From assembly GCA_012274445.1 (NCBI GenBank), contig JAAROD010000004.1, positions 558,001 to 622,000 of the forward strand: a stretch of DNA of 64,000 bases, given 5' to 3'. Source of the DNA: Sclerotiophoma versabilis. Its lineage: Eukaryota; Ascomycota; Dothideomycetes; Pleosporales; Didymellaceae. The translations under genes were made by a program, and so were the position numbers. Below, in pieces: positions 35,664 to 48,079 of the stretch. The notes under the pieces are model-generated. The model did no database searches, was not told where the DNA came from, and was given only the letters and a program-made list of their open reading frames with translations. The number at the start of each line of letters is the position of its first letter. Position 1 is the stretch's first letter.

Positions 35664-36785
35664 TCAACCCTGCTGCCACATCTGCGTAGTATGTCCTTCG
35701 AAGCTCACTCCATCGATCTGTCTAATTTCGTCATTCGTCAATCTCCACTCCAAGCAGCTGCAATTTTGCTCTGCCTGCTCGACCTTCCTAATCCCCACTA
35801 CGGGCGTGATACCCTTGCAAAGAATGTAGTTAAGTGCAACAGCTCCCGGCGTGACACCATGCTTCTCACCAATCTGGCTCAATACAGAAACCACGGGGTC
35901 GATATCCTTCATGTCGTAGCTGCTAAAGCGGTACTGCTTCGGTGGCTGGTTTTGTGCATGGTATTTTCCACTCAGACGCCCTTGTGCGAGAGACGAGTAG
36001 GACTGAAAGACGATGCCGCGCTCCTTGCAGGCTTGTAGGAGACCAGAGAGCTCGGGCTGTCTACGCAAGACGCTGAACTCGCACTGGTTGATAGCGAGTG
36101 GGACGTTGTACTTCGCCAACTCGTCGGCCATCTTGATCATGTCTTCTGCACTGTAGTTTGCCACACCAACGCATTTGGTGAGGCCCTTTTCAACGCACTC
36201 GGCCATGCCTTTGGCAATCATGCTGATGCACTGGACATGGATGGGTCCGTGGACGAGGTAGATATCCACGCAGTCGACGCCGAGGTTTTTGCAACTTGTC
36301 TCGAGCTTCTTGAGTGGCGCATGTGATGGGTGTAGGATGTCCTTGAGTTGCGGCACAACAAAGTACTTGGTTTGGATGATGAAGTCGTTTCTGTTCATGC
36401 CCTGGAACAGGCGGCCACAGATTGCTTCTGATTCGCCGGTACCGTAGACTTGCGCGGTGTCGATGAAGTTCACGCCTTTGCTGACGCAGTATTGCCATGC
36501 TTGCTGGACGGCAGGGAACTCTGAGTCATCCCAATGGAAGGTAGACTTATCGCCCCAAGGCCATGCGCCGATACAGAGAGGTGGTGCCTGAACGTTGACG
36601 TTCTTGCCTTTGTAGGTCACAAGATTGCGGGCGGAAGGTATCTCATTCTCTGAGATGACAGTGGCGAGACCATCAAAGTTTGGATGGTTTTCGCGAACAG
36701 GATTAGGCTTGACGTGTTTGCCGGTATGAATGCCGCTCACCGCGGACATACCGGAGCTGAGGCCGGCTTGAAGGACGTGCTGCAT
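35664..36785 (-). CDS. Aldo-keto reductase
   Basis: Intronless gene of 373 residues starting at ATG 36785. The catalytic tetrad is visible: Asp109 and Tyr114 in FIDTAQVYG, Lys140 in IIQTKYF, and His179 in DIYLVHGP. The ANYSAEDM and INQCEFSVL segments and a C-terminal VVGIRKVEQAEQN, which binds the NADP phosphate in relatives, are as expected of an (alpha/beta)8 AKR barrel. An N-terminal extension of about 60 residues exceeds the usual 280-340 residues of family members and looks like a leader or a plastid-like AKR13-type extension; its role is unknown. The enzyme would reduce aldehydes or ketones with NADPH; the substrate is not predictable. No operon-like partner. Confidence 0.87.
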   Translation of the reverse strand: MQHVLQAGLSSGMSAVSGIHTGKHVKPNPVRENHPNFDGLATVISENEIPSARNLVTYKGKNVNVQAPPLCIGAWPWGDKSTFHWDDSEFPAVQQAWQYCVSKGVNFIDTAQVYGTGESEAICGRLFQGMNRNDFIIQTKYFVVPQLKDILHPSHAPLKKLETSCKNLGVDCVDIYLVHGPIHVQCISMIAKGMAECVEKGLTKCVGVANYSAEDMIKMADELAKYNVPLAINQCEFSVLRRQPELSGLLQACKERGIVFQSYSSLAQGRLSGKYHAQNQPPKQYRFSSYDMKDIDPVVSVLSQIGEKHGVTPGAVALNYILCKGITPVVGIRKVEQAEQNCSCLEWRLTNDEIRQIDGVSFEGHTTQMWQQG

Positions 36786-39021
36786 TATTAATGTCTAAAG
36801 ATTCTCTTCGTAAATATAATTAAAAGAGTCTGGTTTTGTCCGGTGGAGCTTTGCAGTGCCGTTAAGCTTTTATGTAGAAGACATAGGGACTGATCTGTCA
36901 GGCATATCGTTGATGCTGTCATGACCCACACATGTCAGATGCACGTTGTCTCCACTAATTATACAATTCGAACGTTATACCAGATATCACTAGGATTAAT
37001 GATGTGAAAGTCAAGATCGCCCATGAACTGTAAGGCAAAATGGCGTGGTGTTGTATGGATGAGCGAAGCGTGATGTCATCCACATTGATGTTGGTGAGCA
37101 CCTGCACGTCCGAGGAAGCATGAAAACCTTAGAGTCCGACTGTGAAGGAGACTTCTTAGCGGTTCTGAGTGGTCGAGTTGCATCTGCCGTTGTCTGAAGG
37201 ACATACAGTGTTAGGGCGTGCCTAATACAGCAAGAAGAGTGACGTCATGGCCGGTTTCAATGAGAACGTCCATACTCTCGATGGCGATGGATGATTTAGT
37301 ATTGAGATTATGCATTGGTTCAAGGTGATACCTAAGAAGCAATAAAAGGCAGAATGGGTGTCTGATGCGAGTCAAGACACTTATGACATCCGTGATAACG
37401 GGAGATAATTCAAAGCACATCGCCAGATGCAAACCTAAGATTCTCACAAGGTGTACTTCACAGAGTCTGAGGCTAAGCTCTGCGGCAGAGCAATGTAAAA
37501 TTTTATCTTGCCCATCTTAATTGAATACACTCAACATGCACACAGACATGGCTGAGAAGAAGATCTGTCATGCCCGTTTTCCGAACAGCGCTAAAGCGTA
37601 TCAAGCTTGCTTGACATCTACAAAACTGAGAGTAGACCTATGAACGACCGTCTTTCCCATTAAGCCTTCTCGCGACAACAATAGTGTGTTGTGCACAAAG
37701 GGCCTGAGCTTCCAGTGGTTGAAGATCTTGACATGGGAATTGGCCACCGTTACCAGACCGGAGCCTACATTGCGGAAGACAAGCCGCGAGAGGCAGGCCA
37801 CGGCATATAGATACATTCCTACTCACTAGAATCCCCAGTAGGCTCATGAGAGCTGCGTTAAACGCTGACAGCAAAAGGTAATGGGAGTTCCATCTCCGCA
37901 CTCAATTCCATTTGCCGAGGCTTCGTTTTATTCACAGAGAATGAGTGTCTATCTTGGGTGGGGATCGCACAGAATTTGAGTCTAAAAGTCGATGCGCATA
38001 GACATAAGTATATAGCTCCGCGAGGATCAGAAAGGTATGCTCAAGTAAGAACACCGCCTTGGTCCGAGTGAAGTGATCTCAATGCGTCGGAGGAAGCAGA
38101 CAGCCATGCGGCAATGCTTGTAAACACCATTGGAAATATGTTGGGGCTAGTTCAGAGTGTAGCTTGTCGTGTCTCAGAAGCCTTCAGAATGAAGCGTTAC
38201 TAATTTTGACTTACGAGACCTTGCGCAAAATTGAATCGGTGACCAATACCAAAGGCCGAGGACCCAGAGTGTCGTGCACGTCGGGTGAGAGTATCGGGCC
38301 ATAAAGTTTGGCGCATGTATGATCGCCTCTGGTTCACTTTTCAAAGAGAGGATAGCCGCAACCAGAATACGTTCTGAAAGCCCCAACGCGACCTTCATAG
38401 TTGGCTTATCGATTTCGCTCTTCCAGAGTAGAACAGTGATGGTATTTCCATCGAAAAAAGCAGCTATAGAGGAACGGTTTCGGAAGACAAGGCCTCATAT
38501 TCTCAAATTCATAACATCAAGGAGATATTCTGAAGAAACGTTGCACATACCAAACAGAACTAGAGGACAGTCGGAAGGATCCTGGTCTATGCGGACCCCT
38601 TTAGCTCCACATGCCTTTTGTGAACATCATGAGTCAGTTGGCGAACCACGCACCCGCCGCGGAGCCCTCTACCTACCGGAGACAAGTATTGAAATGAAGG
38701 GTCACATGTTTCCGCTTGTCGCGCGACAAGCCTTTCTTCCACGTGGGCCCATCATGATATGTCGTCATCTGTTCGCATCGGAAGAATATCGATTCGGGTA
38801 AGACAAATGCTATCTTTGGCAGTTGGAGCTATACGCAGCGAAATTGAGAAGGCATCGGCCAACCGAAGAAAGAATCGTAAGTATGGGTAGTGACAAAATA
38901 TAAGAGGGGTGTCTCTTCGCAGGGTGATTGTTTTCTTTCCCATCCCAAGGCTGAGGTTCCAGTCTGGGCCTAGTCATTCGTTATTTCCTTGGAGCCAGGT
39001 TTGGCATTGCATTCTTTTAAC
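36786..39021. other. Divergent intergenic region, 2.2 kb
   Basis: Between the AKR (minus) and rhamnogalacturonan lyase (plus) genes. A 160-codon frame at 38319-38801 begins with ATG but has no recognisable domain and an unusual composition, so it is not called. The right end is the lyase promoter. Confidence 0.45.
38896..38903 (+). promoter_or_regulatory. Possible TATA element of the lyase gene
   Basis: AAAATATAAG-like sequence about 120 bp upstream of the lyase ATG at 39022. Position and sequence fit a TATA box, but this is motif matching only. Confidence 0.3.
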
Positions 39022-40723
39022 ATGAGGCTTCTTTCTCTGACTACCTTTCTTTTTGCCCCAGCGGTGGTCCTAGCAGGCTGGGGTTACACTGACGATGGCA
39101 AGAACTACGTTATCGACACCAACGCTAATCTTGTGGTCAAGGTCAGCAAGACTAACGGTGACATGACATCTATCAGATATCGCGGCGTTGAATACAATGG
39201 ACAAGGAGGAAGGAACTCGCATGTAGAGTCTGGATTGGGTACCTCCACAGTTACCATCAAGCAATTCTCGAACCCCAACGTCATCAAAGTCAACATCAAG
39301 TACAAGACTCTCAAACACGATCTCGTCTTCCGTTACGGCAACCCGAACGTATACATCTTCATGAACAAAGCCGACACTAGTGTCACTGTCTCGCGTTACA
39401 TCGTCCGTATTCCGCCCAATATTTTCACGAACAACCCCAGCTCTGACACTGACTGGGTTCCGGACAAAGTCAAGGTCATTGAGGCGGGTGATGTCAACGC
39501 GATTACATCCAACACCCACACTTACAGCAAACATTACTCTGGCTACAAATATGGCCGCACCATGGACTACGACTATATCGGATATACGAATAAGAACGTA
39601 GGAATGTACATGATCCGATCAAACCACGAGAAAGCCTCCGGTGGACCGTTCTTCCGGAGTTTGGTCAGGCGTGGAGGAGCGGGAGGGCCCGATCTCTACG
39701 ACATTTATCACTACAACATGGGTACAGTGTCCCACAATCCATTTCTCACTTCCGTAACTAATTGAGACTCAAGGACATACTGATGTCATGCGCTTTGGTC
39801 TTCAAGGCCCGAGTGTTCTGCATTTCACTGATGGTGGCGCCGCGCCCAACGCCAACCTATTTGCCCGCAAGGCTGACTGGAGCTGGTTCGATAATCTTGG
39901 AATAGATGGATGGGTCCCAGCTAGCAAGCGTGGGGCCGTTGCTGGTGTTGGACTTGCGAACACGAAAAACGGGCAGCAGTACGTTGTAGGCTTGAAGAGC
40001 AATGCCGCGCAATACTGGACCACACCTGGTGCGAATAGCGCTTGGAAGATCAAAAAGGCCCTGCCTGGCACATACACTCTGAACGTATACAAGAACGAAC
40101 TTGAAGTGCATACGAGCACTGTCACGATTACCGCTGGAGCCACAACCACTAAAAACACAATCATCTGTGCCGACCCTCAAGATAAAGCGGTCGTTTGGCG
40201 CATCGGCGAATGGGACGGCTCGCCCAAGGGCTTCCTCAACTTCGAAGACACTCCCATGAAGCCTACTTACATGCACCCGTCCGACTCGCGTCTCGCCAAC
40301 TGGAAGGTCAGCAAATACATCATTGGCACCAGCAAAACGAACCAGTTTCCTGGCTACATATGGAAGGACATCAACAGCGGTTACCTCGTTTACTTCCGCC
40401 TCACAGATTCACAACTCGCCAAAAGTTTTAAGATTAGGATCGGTGTGACTGAAGGTCTGGCAGGAGGTCGTCCGGCTATCAATGTCAATAGCTGGGCTGC
40501 TCCGCTGCAAGCACAGAAGAGTCAGGGCGACACGACGAGCTTGACTGTTGGTACTTATCGAGGTAACAACCAGGTGTATGAGTATACTGTTCCCGCTAGT
40601 GCGTGGGTTAAGAGTGCGAGGGAGTATCAAGTGCTGAAAATTAGTGTTATCACTGGTAAGACTGCGACTGGGTATTTGAGCGGTGGTGTCAGCTTTGATG
40701 CTCTCGACATGATTGCTCTCTAA
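39022..40723 (+). CDS. Secreted rhamnogalacturonan lyase, PL4
   Basis: Model join(39022..39721, 39774..40723), 549 residues; the 52-bp intron (GTACAG..CTCAAG) restores YNMGHTDVMRFGLQGP. A TTG-initiated frame exists 11 codons upstream, but ATG 39022 starts a clean signal peptide (MRLLSLTTFLFAPAVVLA, cleavage near 18). The mature protein matches polysaccharide lyase family 4: a beta-sandwich catalytic domain containing SNHEKASGGPFFRSL and the KYGRTMDYDY segment, a fibronectin-III-like middle part, and a C-terminal carbohydrate-binding-like jelly roll ending GGVSFDALDMIAL. These enzymes cleave the rhamnose-galacturonate backbone of pectin by beta-elimination. This supports a plant-associated lifestyle. 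Length is typical of fungal RglA/RhgB proteins. Confidence 0.92.
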
Positions 40724-41815
40724 GAGGGACATACTTCTATCAATGTCGTTGACCTCAATTTTCTTCTTTATATATTAAATTCTCGGCCACACACGTGTCG
40801 GCCCCTGTAACATAATCGTCCATTGGAGCCCATCGCATCCTAACGAGGATACTTCTACATTCTGTATGTGTCCGAGGGAATCATCTCAAATTCAATGTCT
40901 ATGGCTTCCAGAGACGTTGCGTAGAAATAGTTTTGGACATCAGGGTCGCTCGTGTGCCGTGACGCATCGTACACTCGCAGCCATATAATTCCGATTGGTC
41001 AGTATGGCCATGAAGTAACGAGGAATCTCGATGCTGGCAATTTTTCATCAGGAATCATTGCTCAAGAATGTATTCGAAACCTGTCGGCAGCTCTCAATGC
41101 TGTGTTTACAGCCTATGGAAACAGTCATGTGAGATAGCGATGCTGACTCAAGCGACGTTATCAACGACTGTGGGCTGCATCTGAAACCAAAACGTGGGCT
41201 CTTTGCAAAGCTTAGCCGTGAATCAAGTCCAGATGTGTCGGAGGGAAGGAGAGAGGACTAGCTATCGTCGCTGCACTCTTTGTTAGCGTGAATGATGTCA
41301 TGGCAGTTTCTCACGAACGCGTCCTTTCACACACAACCTCCGTTTGACATCACGCGCATCGAATAAATATTAGCGCGTCTAAACACATCTAAAAAGCTGT
41401 AATACTTGATATGTATATTTTCTTCATGGGTTGCGTCGAATATGAGGGATGTCAACAGTACAATGTACAGTCCGGCGCTGATTACTATTCATCATCGCTC
41501 ACCTCGGATAGCGCCCCTTTTGTCAACATGCAACGACAAAAGTCGCATTCGTACGTACTGAGCAGTGACTACGATGACTGATCGTGCCGAAAGACGCCTT
41601 TTGACGCAAGCAACCGCCTTTATTGCCGCATGCGCTGAACAATACACCATCAGTTACGGCCGAAGGTACCGCGAAGCTGGGCGGGGAACTTAGTGCGAGC
41701 ATGCCGCAGCGTGTTGAATGTTGATAAGCACAGCCTATGCGGTCTTCTTATGTTTGGGGGTTTAATTTTCACATTTACCAGCTGAAGCCGCAACAGACAT
41801 AACCTGCGTGACGAA
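40724..41815. other. Intergenic region, 1.1 kb
   Basis: No gene recognised between the lyase and the second MFS gene, both on the plus strand. Confidence 0.5.
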
Positions 41816-43613
41816 ATGTCGCAAGGTAATTCACAGGCAAAAGAACCAGCGAACCAGCCTTTCGATTGCGCCAAGTCACTATCGACAGATATGACAGACA
41901 CGGAGAAAGACGATACAGTCGTCGCGCCATCGGTGCACTCAGCGACAGACTGGGATGGACCAAACGACCAGGACAATCCGCACAACTGGCCACTATGGCT
42001 GCGGGTCTACCACGCAACGACACCAGGCTTCTTCGGTTTTGCAGTGTAAGTGATATTGACTAAGACTCTGTTATATTGTTGATCGCGTACAGCACATTTG
42101 GGACATCAGTGTATACACCAGCTCTCGCAGACATCATGGCCGACTTCAACGTCTCACGTACAGCAGCACTGGTCGGTATCACTGTCTACACACTTGGTCT
42201 GGCGTTTGGACCTATTTTTTCTGCCCCATTAAGTGAGAAGCACGGCAGAAAGATCGTGTACCTTCTCTCGGCACCCATCTTCATGCTGTTCACGCTCGGT
42301 GCTGGTTTCAGCAAGAGCTTCGCGAGCTTGATCGTATGTCGATTCTTTGCCGGTCTTACTGGGAGCCCGGCACTTGCGGTCGGTGCTGGGAGCAACGCAG
42401 ACCTCTTCCCACCGCATCAGCGTGCGAAGATTACAGCTGTGTTCTTGATGGCCCCTTTTGCGGGGCCATCTCTAGGGTGAGTCGTATTTGCAAATCAAAA
42501 CAGACTTATACTCATGTCCTTTAGACCAGTTGTTGGCGGCTTTGTTGCTCAGTACAAGGGCTGGCGTTGGACACAATGGTGCATGATATTCGTCACCTTG
42601 GCCGTCTATGTTGCCTCTCTTCCTATGAAAGAGACCTACAAACCCATTATATTAGCTCGTCGAGCAAAGAGACTCGGTATTGAAACCAAGCCAGTCAGCA
42701 GCCCTGGTAAAGCGGCGATGAAGCGAGCCGTCATAATAGGTCTCTTCCGGCCGATGCATATGCTAGTCACAGAGGTAATGAGTCCATTATGCATCCTTGT
42801 ACTATAGCTGACTCCATACAGCCCGTCGTCTTCTTTCTCTCCCTATACACTGCCTTTGCCTTCGCAGTCCTCTTCCTACTTTTCGCCGCCTTCCCGTATA
42901 TCTTTGCACGCTCACCCTACTCCTTCACCGTTTCGCAATCCGGGCTTGCCTTCCTTGCTATCGGGCTCGGCGTCCTCCTAGGTGGTGTTACGGGTGTGCT
43001 GATTGATCACTTCATGTACCAAGCCCAACATCGCGCAGCATTGGGTCGAGGCGAAGCACATGCTGCGCCTGAGCATCGATTGTATAACGCTATGATGGGT
43101 AGTGGGGGCATTTTGATAGGTCTGTTTTGGGTTGGGTGGAGTGCAGGGAAGGGGGCACATTGGGCTATTGTGCTGGTTGGGAGCGTGCCGTTCGCATGGG
43201 GGAACTTGTGCCTGTTTGTGAGTGGATCAATAGTTTCATCGACAAGGAGCATCTATTTGCTGACACTGTGGCCAGACAAGCGCGGCACTGTACATGACGG
43301 ACGTCTATGGACCACTCAATGGTGCTTCTGCTATCGCGGCGAACGGAATCTTCAGGTATACCCTTGGCGCTATCTTTCCGTTATTCACGGTGCAGAGTGA
43401 GTACCCATACATCTTAATGCAGCCTAGCGACACTGTCTGGAAGAAGATTGAGCACATCGGCTAACCATAAATCCAGTGTATTCGAGCCTCGGCGTAGCAT
43501 GGGCTACATCACTGCTGGGGTTCCTGTCGGTGCTCATGTTACCGATTCCATGGGTGTTCTACAAGTGGGGGCCTAAAATACGATCAAGGAGTCGCTATCC
43601 GGTTGTGATGTAG
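41816..43613 (+). CDS. MFS transporter, DHA1 drug exporter type
   Basis: Model join(41816..42045, 42093..42476, 42525..42774, 42822..43217, 43276..43396, 43477..43613), 505 residues; five introns of 47, 48, 47, 58 and 80 bp, all in phase. A short hydrophilic N-tail (about 60 residues, with NPHNWPLW entry) precedes 12 helices. DHA1 signatures: SEKHGRKIVYL (motif A), RFFAGLTGSPALAVG, and MAPFAGPSLGPVVGG (motif C). The last exons give MTDVYGPLNGASAIAANG, typical of fungal multidrug MFS proteins, and a basic tail after PWVFYKWGPKIRSRSRY. It probably expels small hydrophobic compounds across the plasma membrane by proton antiport. It lies just upstream of HAS1 with no functional link apparent. Confidence 0.88.
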
Positions 43614-44010
43614 TCGGCACAACGTGGCAGTTAGAGGCTGAGATTGGATACCAAAAAGTGTGTCCATGGTGTTGTTTCTGCCACAGTGCTGGAGCACCAG
43701 AGTGTGAAGAGAGGAGGACTGTGCACTTCAGCTGGGGGATAACGAAGCGCAAACGCATCTTCGACAAAGCAGTTTAGTTGCAATGCAGCAAATCTAGACG
43801 AGTGATATAATTATCTGAGTTCCCTATGGAGTGCGAACATGCAAGCGGGGCGTGATTGGCCAGAAACCCACTATCCTCATCGGGCAAGGCGTGTCGGCGA
43901 TCCAGGGCAGCTTTTGCCGTTCTCCACAACTTTTTTCTAGCTGCTCGGCTGCCCGAAAAGTTCGAGTTTGCGATAGTCTGCTTGCTGCATTCACGATCAG
44001 CATATTCACC
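43614..44010. other. Short intergenic region before HAS1
   Basis: About 400 bp containing the MFS terminator and the HAS1 promoter. No gene seen. Confidence 0.5.
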
Positions 44011-45936
44011 ATGGGCGCCCAGGAAATCGAAGCCAAGAAGCGCAAGCGCAAGCACGGCAGCAAGAAGTCAGACGAGGCTGCTGCACCAAAGAGCCGCAGC
44101 AATGGCGTAGAAAAGGCCGACAAGCCTCGCAAGAAGGCGAAGAAGGAGCACACGCCTGAGCCCGAAGTCGAGGACGTCGTTACAGAGGCTTCGGACGCGG
44201 AGGAGGAAGAAGTCGAGGGCGAGGAGGACGAGGCGCAGCTCAACGCAGAGCTGAAGCAGATCGCGAAGGATGCAAAGAAGAGCAAGAAGGCAGCTGCGGA
44301 GGAGTCTGGCGATGAGCAGGAAGAGAGCGCAAACCCGAACGACCTGCCTCTCGGGACCTCGATGCCGAATGTCGAGGATCCCAAGCTTTTCTCCGAGCTC
44401 AAGCTCTCGGACCGCACAATGGAGGCCATCAAGGCTATGGGCTTCGAGACCATGACCGAGATTCAGCAGAAGACCATCCCGCCGCTTCTCAGGTAAGACA
44501 GGCGCAGAAGAACACACAAACATCACGCTGACACTCGACAGTGGTAAGGACGTCCTCGGAGCCGCGAAGACCGGCAGCGGAAAAACGCTCGCCTTCCTCA
44601 TTCCTGCGATCGAAATGCTCTCAGCTATGCGCTTCAAGCCGCGCAACGGCACCGGTGTCATTGTTGTCTCGCCCACCCGTGAACTCGCTCTGCAGATCTT
44701 CGGTGTCGCACGCGAGCTCATGGAGAAGCACTCCCAGACGTTCGGCATTGTCATCGGTGGCGCAAACAGGAGAGCAGAGGCAGAGAAGCTTGTCAAGGGC
44801 GTGAACCTGCTGATTGCGACACCTGGACGCCTGCTCGACCACCTGCATAACACGCCCGGCTTCGTCTTCAAGAACCTGAAGAGTTTGATCATCGACGAGG
44901 CCGACCGCATTCTCGAGGTCGGATTCGAAGACGAAATGCGTAGCATCATCAAGATTCTCCCTACCGACCGCCAGACCATGCTCTTCTCCGCCACCCAGAC
45001 AACAAAGGTCGAGGACCTCGCGCGCATTTCGCTGAAACCGGGGCCGCTGTACATCAACGTCGACTACCGCAAAGAGCACTCCACAGTCGAAGGCCTGGAG
45101 CAGGGCTACGTCATCTGCGATTCGGATACACGCTTCAGGCTGCTGTTTAGCTTCTTGAAGAAACATCAGAAGAAGAAGGTCATTGTCTTCTTCTCGTCCT
45201 GCAACTCGGTTAAATTCTATGCCGAGCTGCTCAACTACATTGATCTCCCTGTTCTGGAGCTGCACGGCAAGCTCAAACAACAAGCGCGCACCAACCGCTT
45301 CTTCGAGTTCTGCAATGCAACGTCTGGCACATTGATCTGTACCGACGTGGCAGCGCGAGGCCTTGATATCCCAGAAGTAGACTGGGTGATCCAGTTCGAC
45401 CCTCCAGATGACCCCAGGGACTACATCCACCGCGTTGGACGAACAGCTCGAGGCTCGCAGGGCAAGGGCAGGAGTCTGATGTTCCTGCTTCCATCTGAGA
45501 TTGGCTTTTTGAAGCTCCTGAAAGAGGCGAGGGTCCCTCTCGTCGAATTCGAACTGCCTGCCAACAAGATCTTGAGTGAGTTTGGCTTTTTTAATCTGTT
45601 TCTAGTTTTCATCGTACTGACGAGCATCCAGACATCCAATCCCAACTCGAGGCCCTCATCACCAAAAACTACTACCTTAACAAATCCGCCAAAGACGGTT
45701 ACCGCTCGTACCTGCAGGCGTATGCATCGCACTCGCTGCGATCGGTGTTTGACGTGCACAAGCTGGACTTGGTCAAGGTGGCGAAGAGCTTCGGGTTCAG
45801 CACGCCGCCGAGGATTGACATCAGTCTGGGCGCGAGTATGGCCAGGGATAAGAAGATTGAGGGCAGAAGGGCGTATGGAAGCCAGCCGCAGCAGCCGGGG
45901 AGACGGCCGATGAAGCCTGGCAACAAGCGTTTCTAG
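44011..45936 (+). CDS. HAS1: DEAD-box RNA helicase Has1
   Basis: Model join(44011..44492, 44542..45575, 45632..45936), 606 residues, introns 49 and 56 bp in phase; ATG 44011 in an ACCATGGGC context. A Lys/Glu-rich nucleolar-type N-tail (about 110 residues) precedes the helicase core: Q motif (MTEIQQKTIP), motif I AAKTGSGKT, Ia PTREL, Ib TPGR, II DEAD (279-282), III SAT, V ARGLD, VI HRVGRTAR. The C-terminal SYLQAYASHSLRSVFDVHKLDL with a following FGFSTPP is diagnostic of Has1/DDX18 rather than other DEAD proteins. Has1 unwinds snoRNA and pre-rRNA duplexes during 40S and 60S subunit assembly in the nucleolus and is essential in yeast. Confidence 0.95.
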
Positions 45937-46424
45937 ATGCGAGGTTGCTAGGTGCGAGGTTTCTAGATGCGAGGGGAGCGAGGATGCATTTGAGGGCGTT
46001 GGGGTGTTCAAAAGGGAGGATGTTAGCTGGCTGTATCTGTTGCATGACAGTCGCATGATATCTTATTGGAGTCACATCTTATTGCACATTGAAGGGTTGG
46101 TTGTGTCGTTTCTCTAGACGTCGACGAGTGTTGCGCCCGCTGCAAGGTCGAGCGAGCGACATGAAGAAATTCCTTCGCGCAATCGCCCATTATGCGTGCG
46201 TGGTTAGTCATGGAATCGAGAACAGAATCGCAACAAGAAACACGCAAAATCACAAAAACACGTCCCAAACGAACCATTTATACGCATGTAAGTATCCAGT
46301 CTGAGTGGAACTTTCCATTCTTGCAATGGAAATGTAATGTCTCTTGGCACCTCAGAGCAGATGTTGCTGATTCACTTCACTCGAGCAAGCACGAGCAGCG
46401 TGTCATTTCCTCGCCTCAATCAGT

Positions 46425-46505
46425 GAAGAGCGCACTCGGTGAGAAAGCACACTCAATGAAAAGCACACTTAATGAAAAGCGCACTCGATGAAAAGCGCAC
46501 TCAAT
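46425..46505. repeat. 16-bp minisatellite, five units
   Basis: Five consecutive units of 16-17 bp, consensus GAAAAGCGCACTCAAT with a few substitutions and one inserted base. Read directly from the sequence. No match to a known element. Confidence 0.85.
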
Positions 46506-46580
46506 GACCAAGTACCGGTGAGGAAGTGGCTGGGACACGAATTTTTAGCTCCCGCCAGCCCACCCACTCAGCACTCGAAA

Positions 46581-46598
46581 CAGCAGCAGCAGCAGCAG
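46581..46598. repeat. (CAG)6 microsatellite
   Basis: Six perfect CAG triplets in noncoding DNA. Confidence 0.85.
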
Positions 46599-47785
46599 CA
46601 CACAAACTGACAGCTCACAGCTCACTGACAAGAATGAACTTGGCAAGAACATCTCACAACCCCTTCCACGATGAGTTGATTGCTCAGGCAATATCTAGAA
46701 TGGAAATTTTCTTATTCACGATTCCAGACAACACTTTCTTTCATCCCAAACTCCGCATCGCTAAACGTCATTCGTTGCAATATACCCATGTGCCGCTGGC
46801 TGGGCCTTTTGTGGTGCGGTGCGAGAAGGGGGTGGTGATGCGTTGTCTAGTGCGCAGCGGCGAACGTGCACTAGGGTGGTCCGGGCGAATCACACGAGCG
46901 CTGGGGGAAGCGGGAAGCTAGCTCCCGGGTACCCAGTGTTGGCGGCCAGCGTCATGATCGGAGGGGAGTGCGAAGAGTAGTAAGTGAGTGCTGTTGTTGG
47001 TTCAGGCGCAGATTCGCCGGTGAGGGGTGGGATTGGAGGGATTGTGTGGAGAGGGGTTTGTAGGGATTGTATGTAGGGGCCAGGTTTTATAAAGGGTTAT
47101 ATAGAGGAGCTGTTTAGGGAAGATGCCGTAGACAGAATCTGGAGAGACTGACAGTAGAGACTGACAGGAGTGGATAGATGGTTGGGGTTGGGTTTGCGAG
47201 CTTCTTCTTCTCCCAGCCACACGTCTGCTCTGCTGCGCTGGCTGCGCTGGGCTCGGCGGGCGCCAACGAGAGACGGTTAGTGCGTGCTGAGGTGCAAGGG
47301 ACATTGGCCACGAGGGCCGGTGGATGGTGGGAAGGGTGTGGAGGGGCTGGGAGTGGCTAAGGTTGGATGTTCCAACATGTTGGCTGAGGGGGACTCTTGT
47401 GTGCGCTGTGTAGCGCTGAAGGAAGACATCTCTCACCGTGGGTCGCATCGTGGTGTGACAAGGAAGCAGAACGACCGTGGGCCCAAGCAGCTCGTTGGTG
47501 CGCAGTGCTCGAGAGGCAGTTGCTAGTGCAGAGCCGCCCCGGCAACCCAGCAACTACGCCCAGGTCCGCGCGCAGGTGTCGGCGCCAGCGACGGGCGTCT
47601 TGAACGTCACCGCACCGCGACGGCGAGTGCGACGCTCCTTCCTACGGCGCAGACTGCTGTGCTGCTTCTGGTGAGTCTCTCCGGCTGGTGTTCCCGGCCT
47701 GTGGTTGCGTCGCGGACTGGGCGCATGTGTTGTTGCCGCGCACTGCACCGGGCTGCGGAGAGCGCGCAATGCTAACAGAGCCACA

Positions 47786-47820
47786 GCTCGACGCTCGACG
47801 CTCGACGCTCGACACTTGAC
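47786..47820. repeat. GCTCGAC heptanucleotide tandem repeat
   Basis: Four perfect 7-bp GCTCGAC units followed by one degenerate unit (ACTTGAC), about 265 bp upstream of the scaffold gene's start codon. Confidence 0.8.
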
Positions 47821-48027
47821 GGCCTCGACGACAGCGTGCGATCGCACACCCTAGCGTCGCTCGCTGACAGAGAGCCCCCTACTCGCTCTCACTTCCTGCG
47901 CAGCATCCACCACCACAGGCTTCCCCCACGCCTCTCCACGCCTCGCGTCCCCCCGTTGCGCTGCACCTGCAGGCCGCCTTGCATTTCTACCACCACACCC
48001 ACCGCACGCACTCGCCCGCTACAGACC

Positions 48028-48060
48028 ATGTCCGCGCCCGGCTCCCCCTCCGTCTTCTAG
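48028..48060 (+). promoter_or_regulatory. Upstream open reading frame of the scaffold gene
   Basis: ATG in an ACCATGT context opens a 10-codon frame (MSAPGSPSVF) ending in TAG 19 bases before the main ATG at 48080. If inside the mRNA leader it could lower or condition translation. The transcript start is unknown. Confidence 0.4.
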
Positions 48061-48079
48061 AATCCTTCAGGATTCGACC

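Larger units (their letters stand above)
45937..48079. other. Intergenic region with tandem repeats, 2.1 kb
   Basis: Between HAS1 and the large scaffold-like gene. It holds three short tandem repeats (listed separately) and a short upstream open frame. Its right part is CT-rich and GC-rich, suiting a long promoter and 5' UTR. No coding gene recognised. Confidence 0.5.

Noticed and set aside
38319..38801. 160-codon ATG-initiated frame
   Set aside because: No recognisable domain, no splice structure and unusual composition; probably chance.
44068..45057. 329-codon open frame antisense to HAS1
   Set aside because: It is a mirror of the codon bias of HAS1, has no domain, and overlaps all helicase motifs on the other strand.
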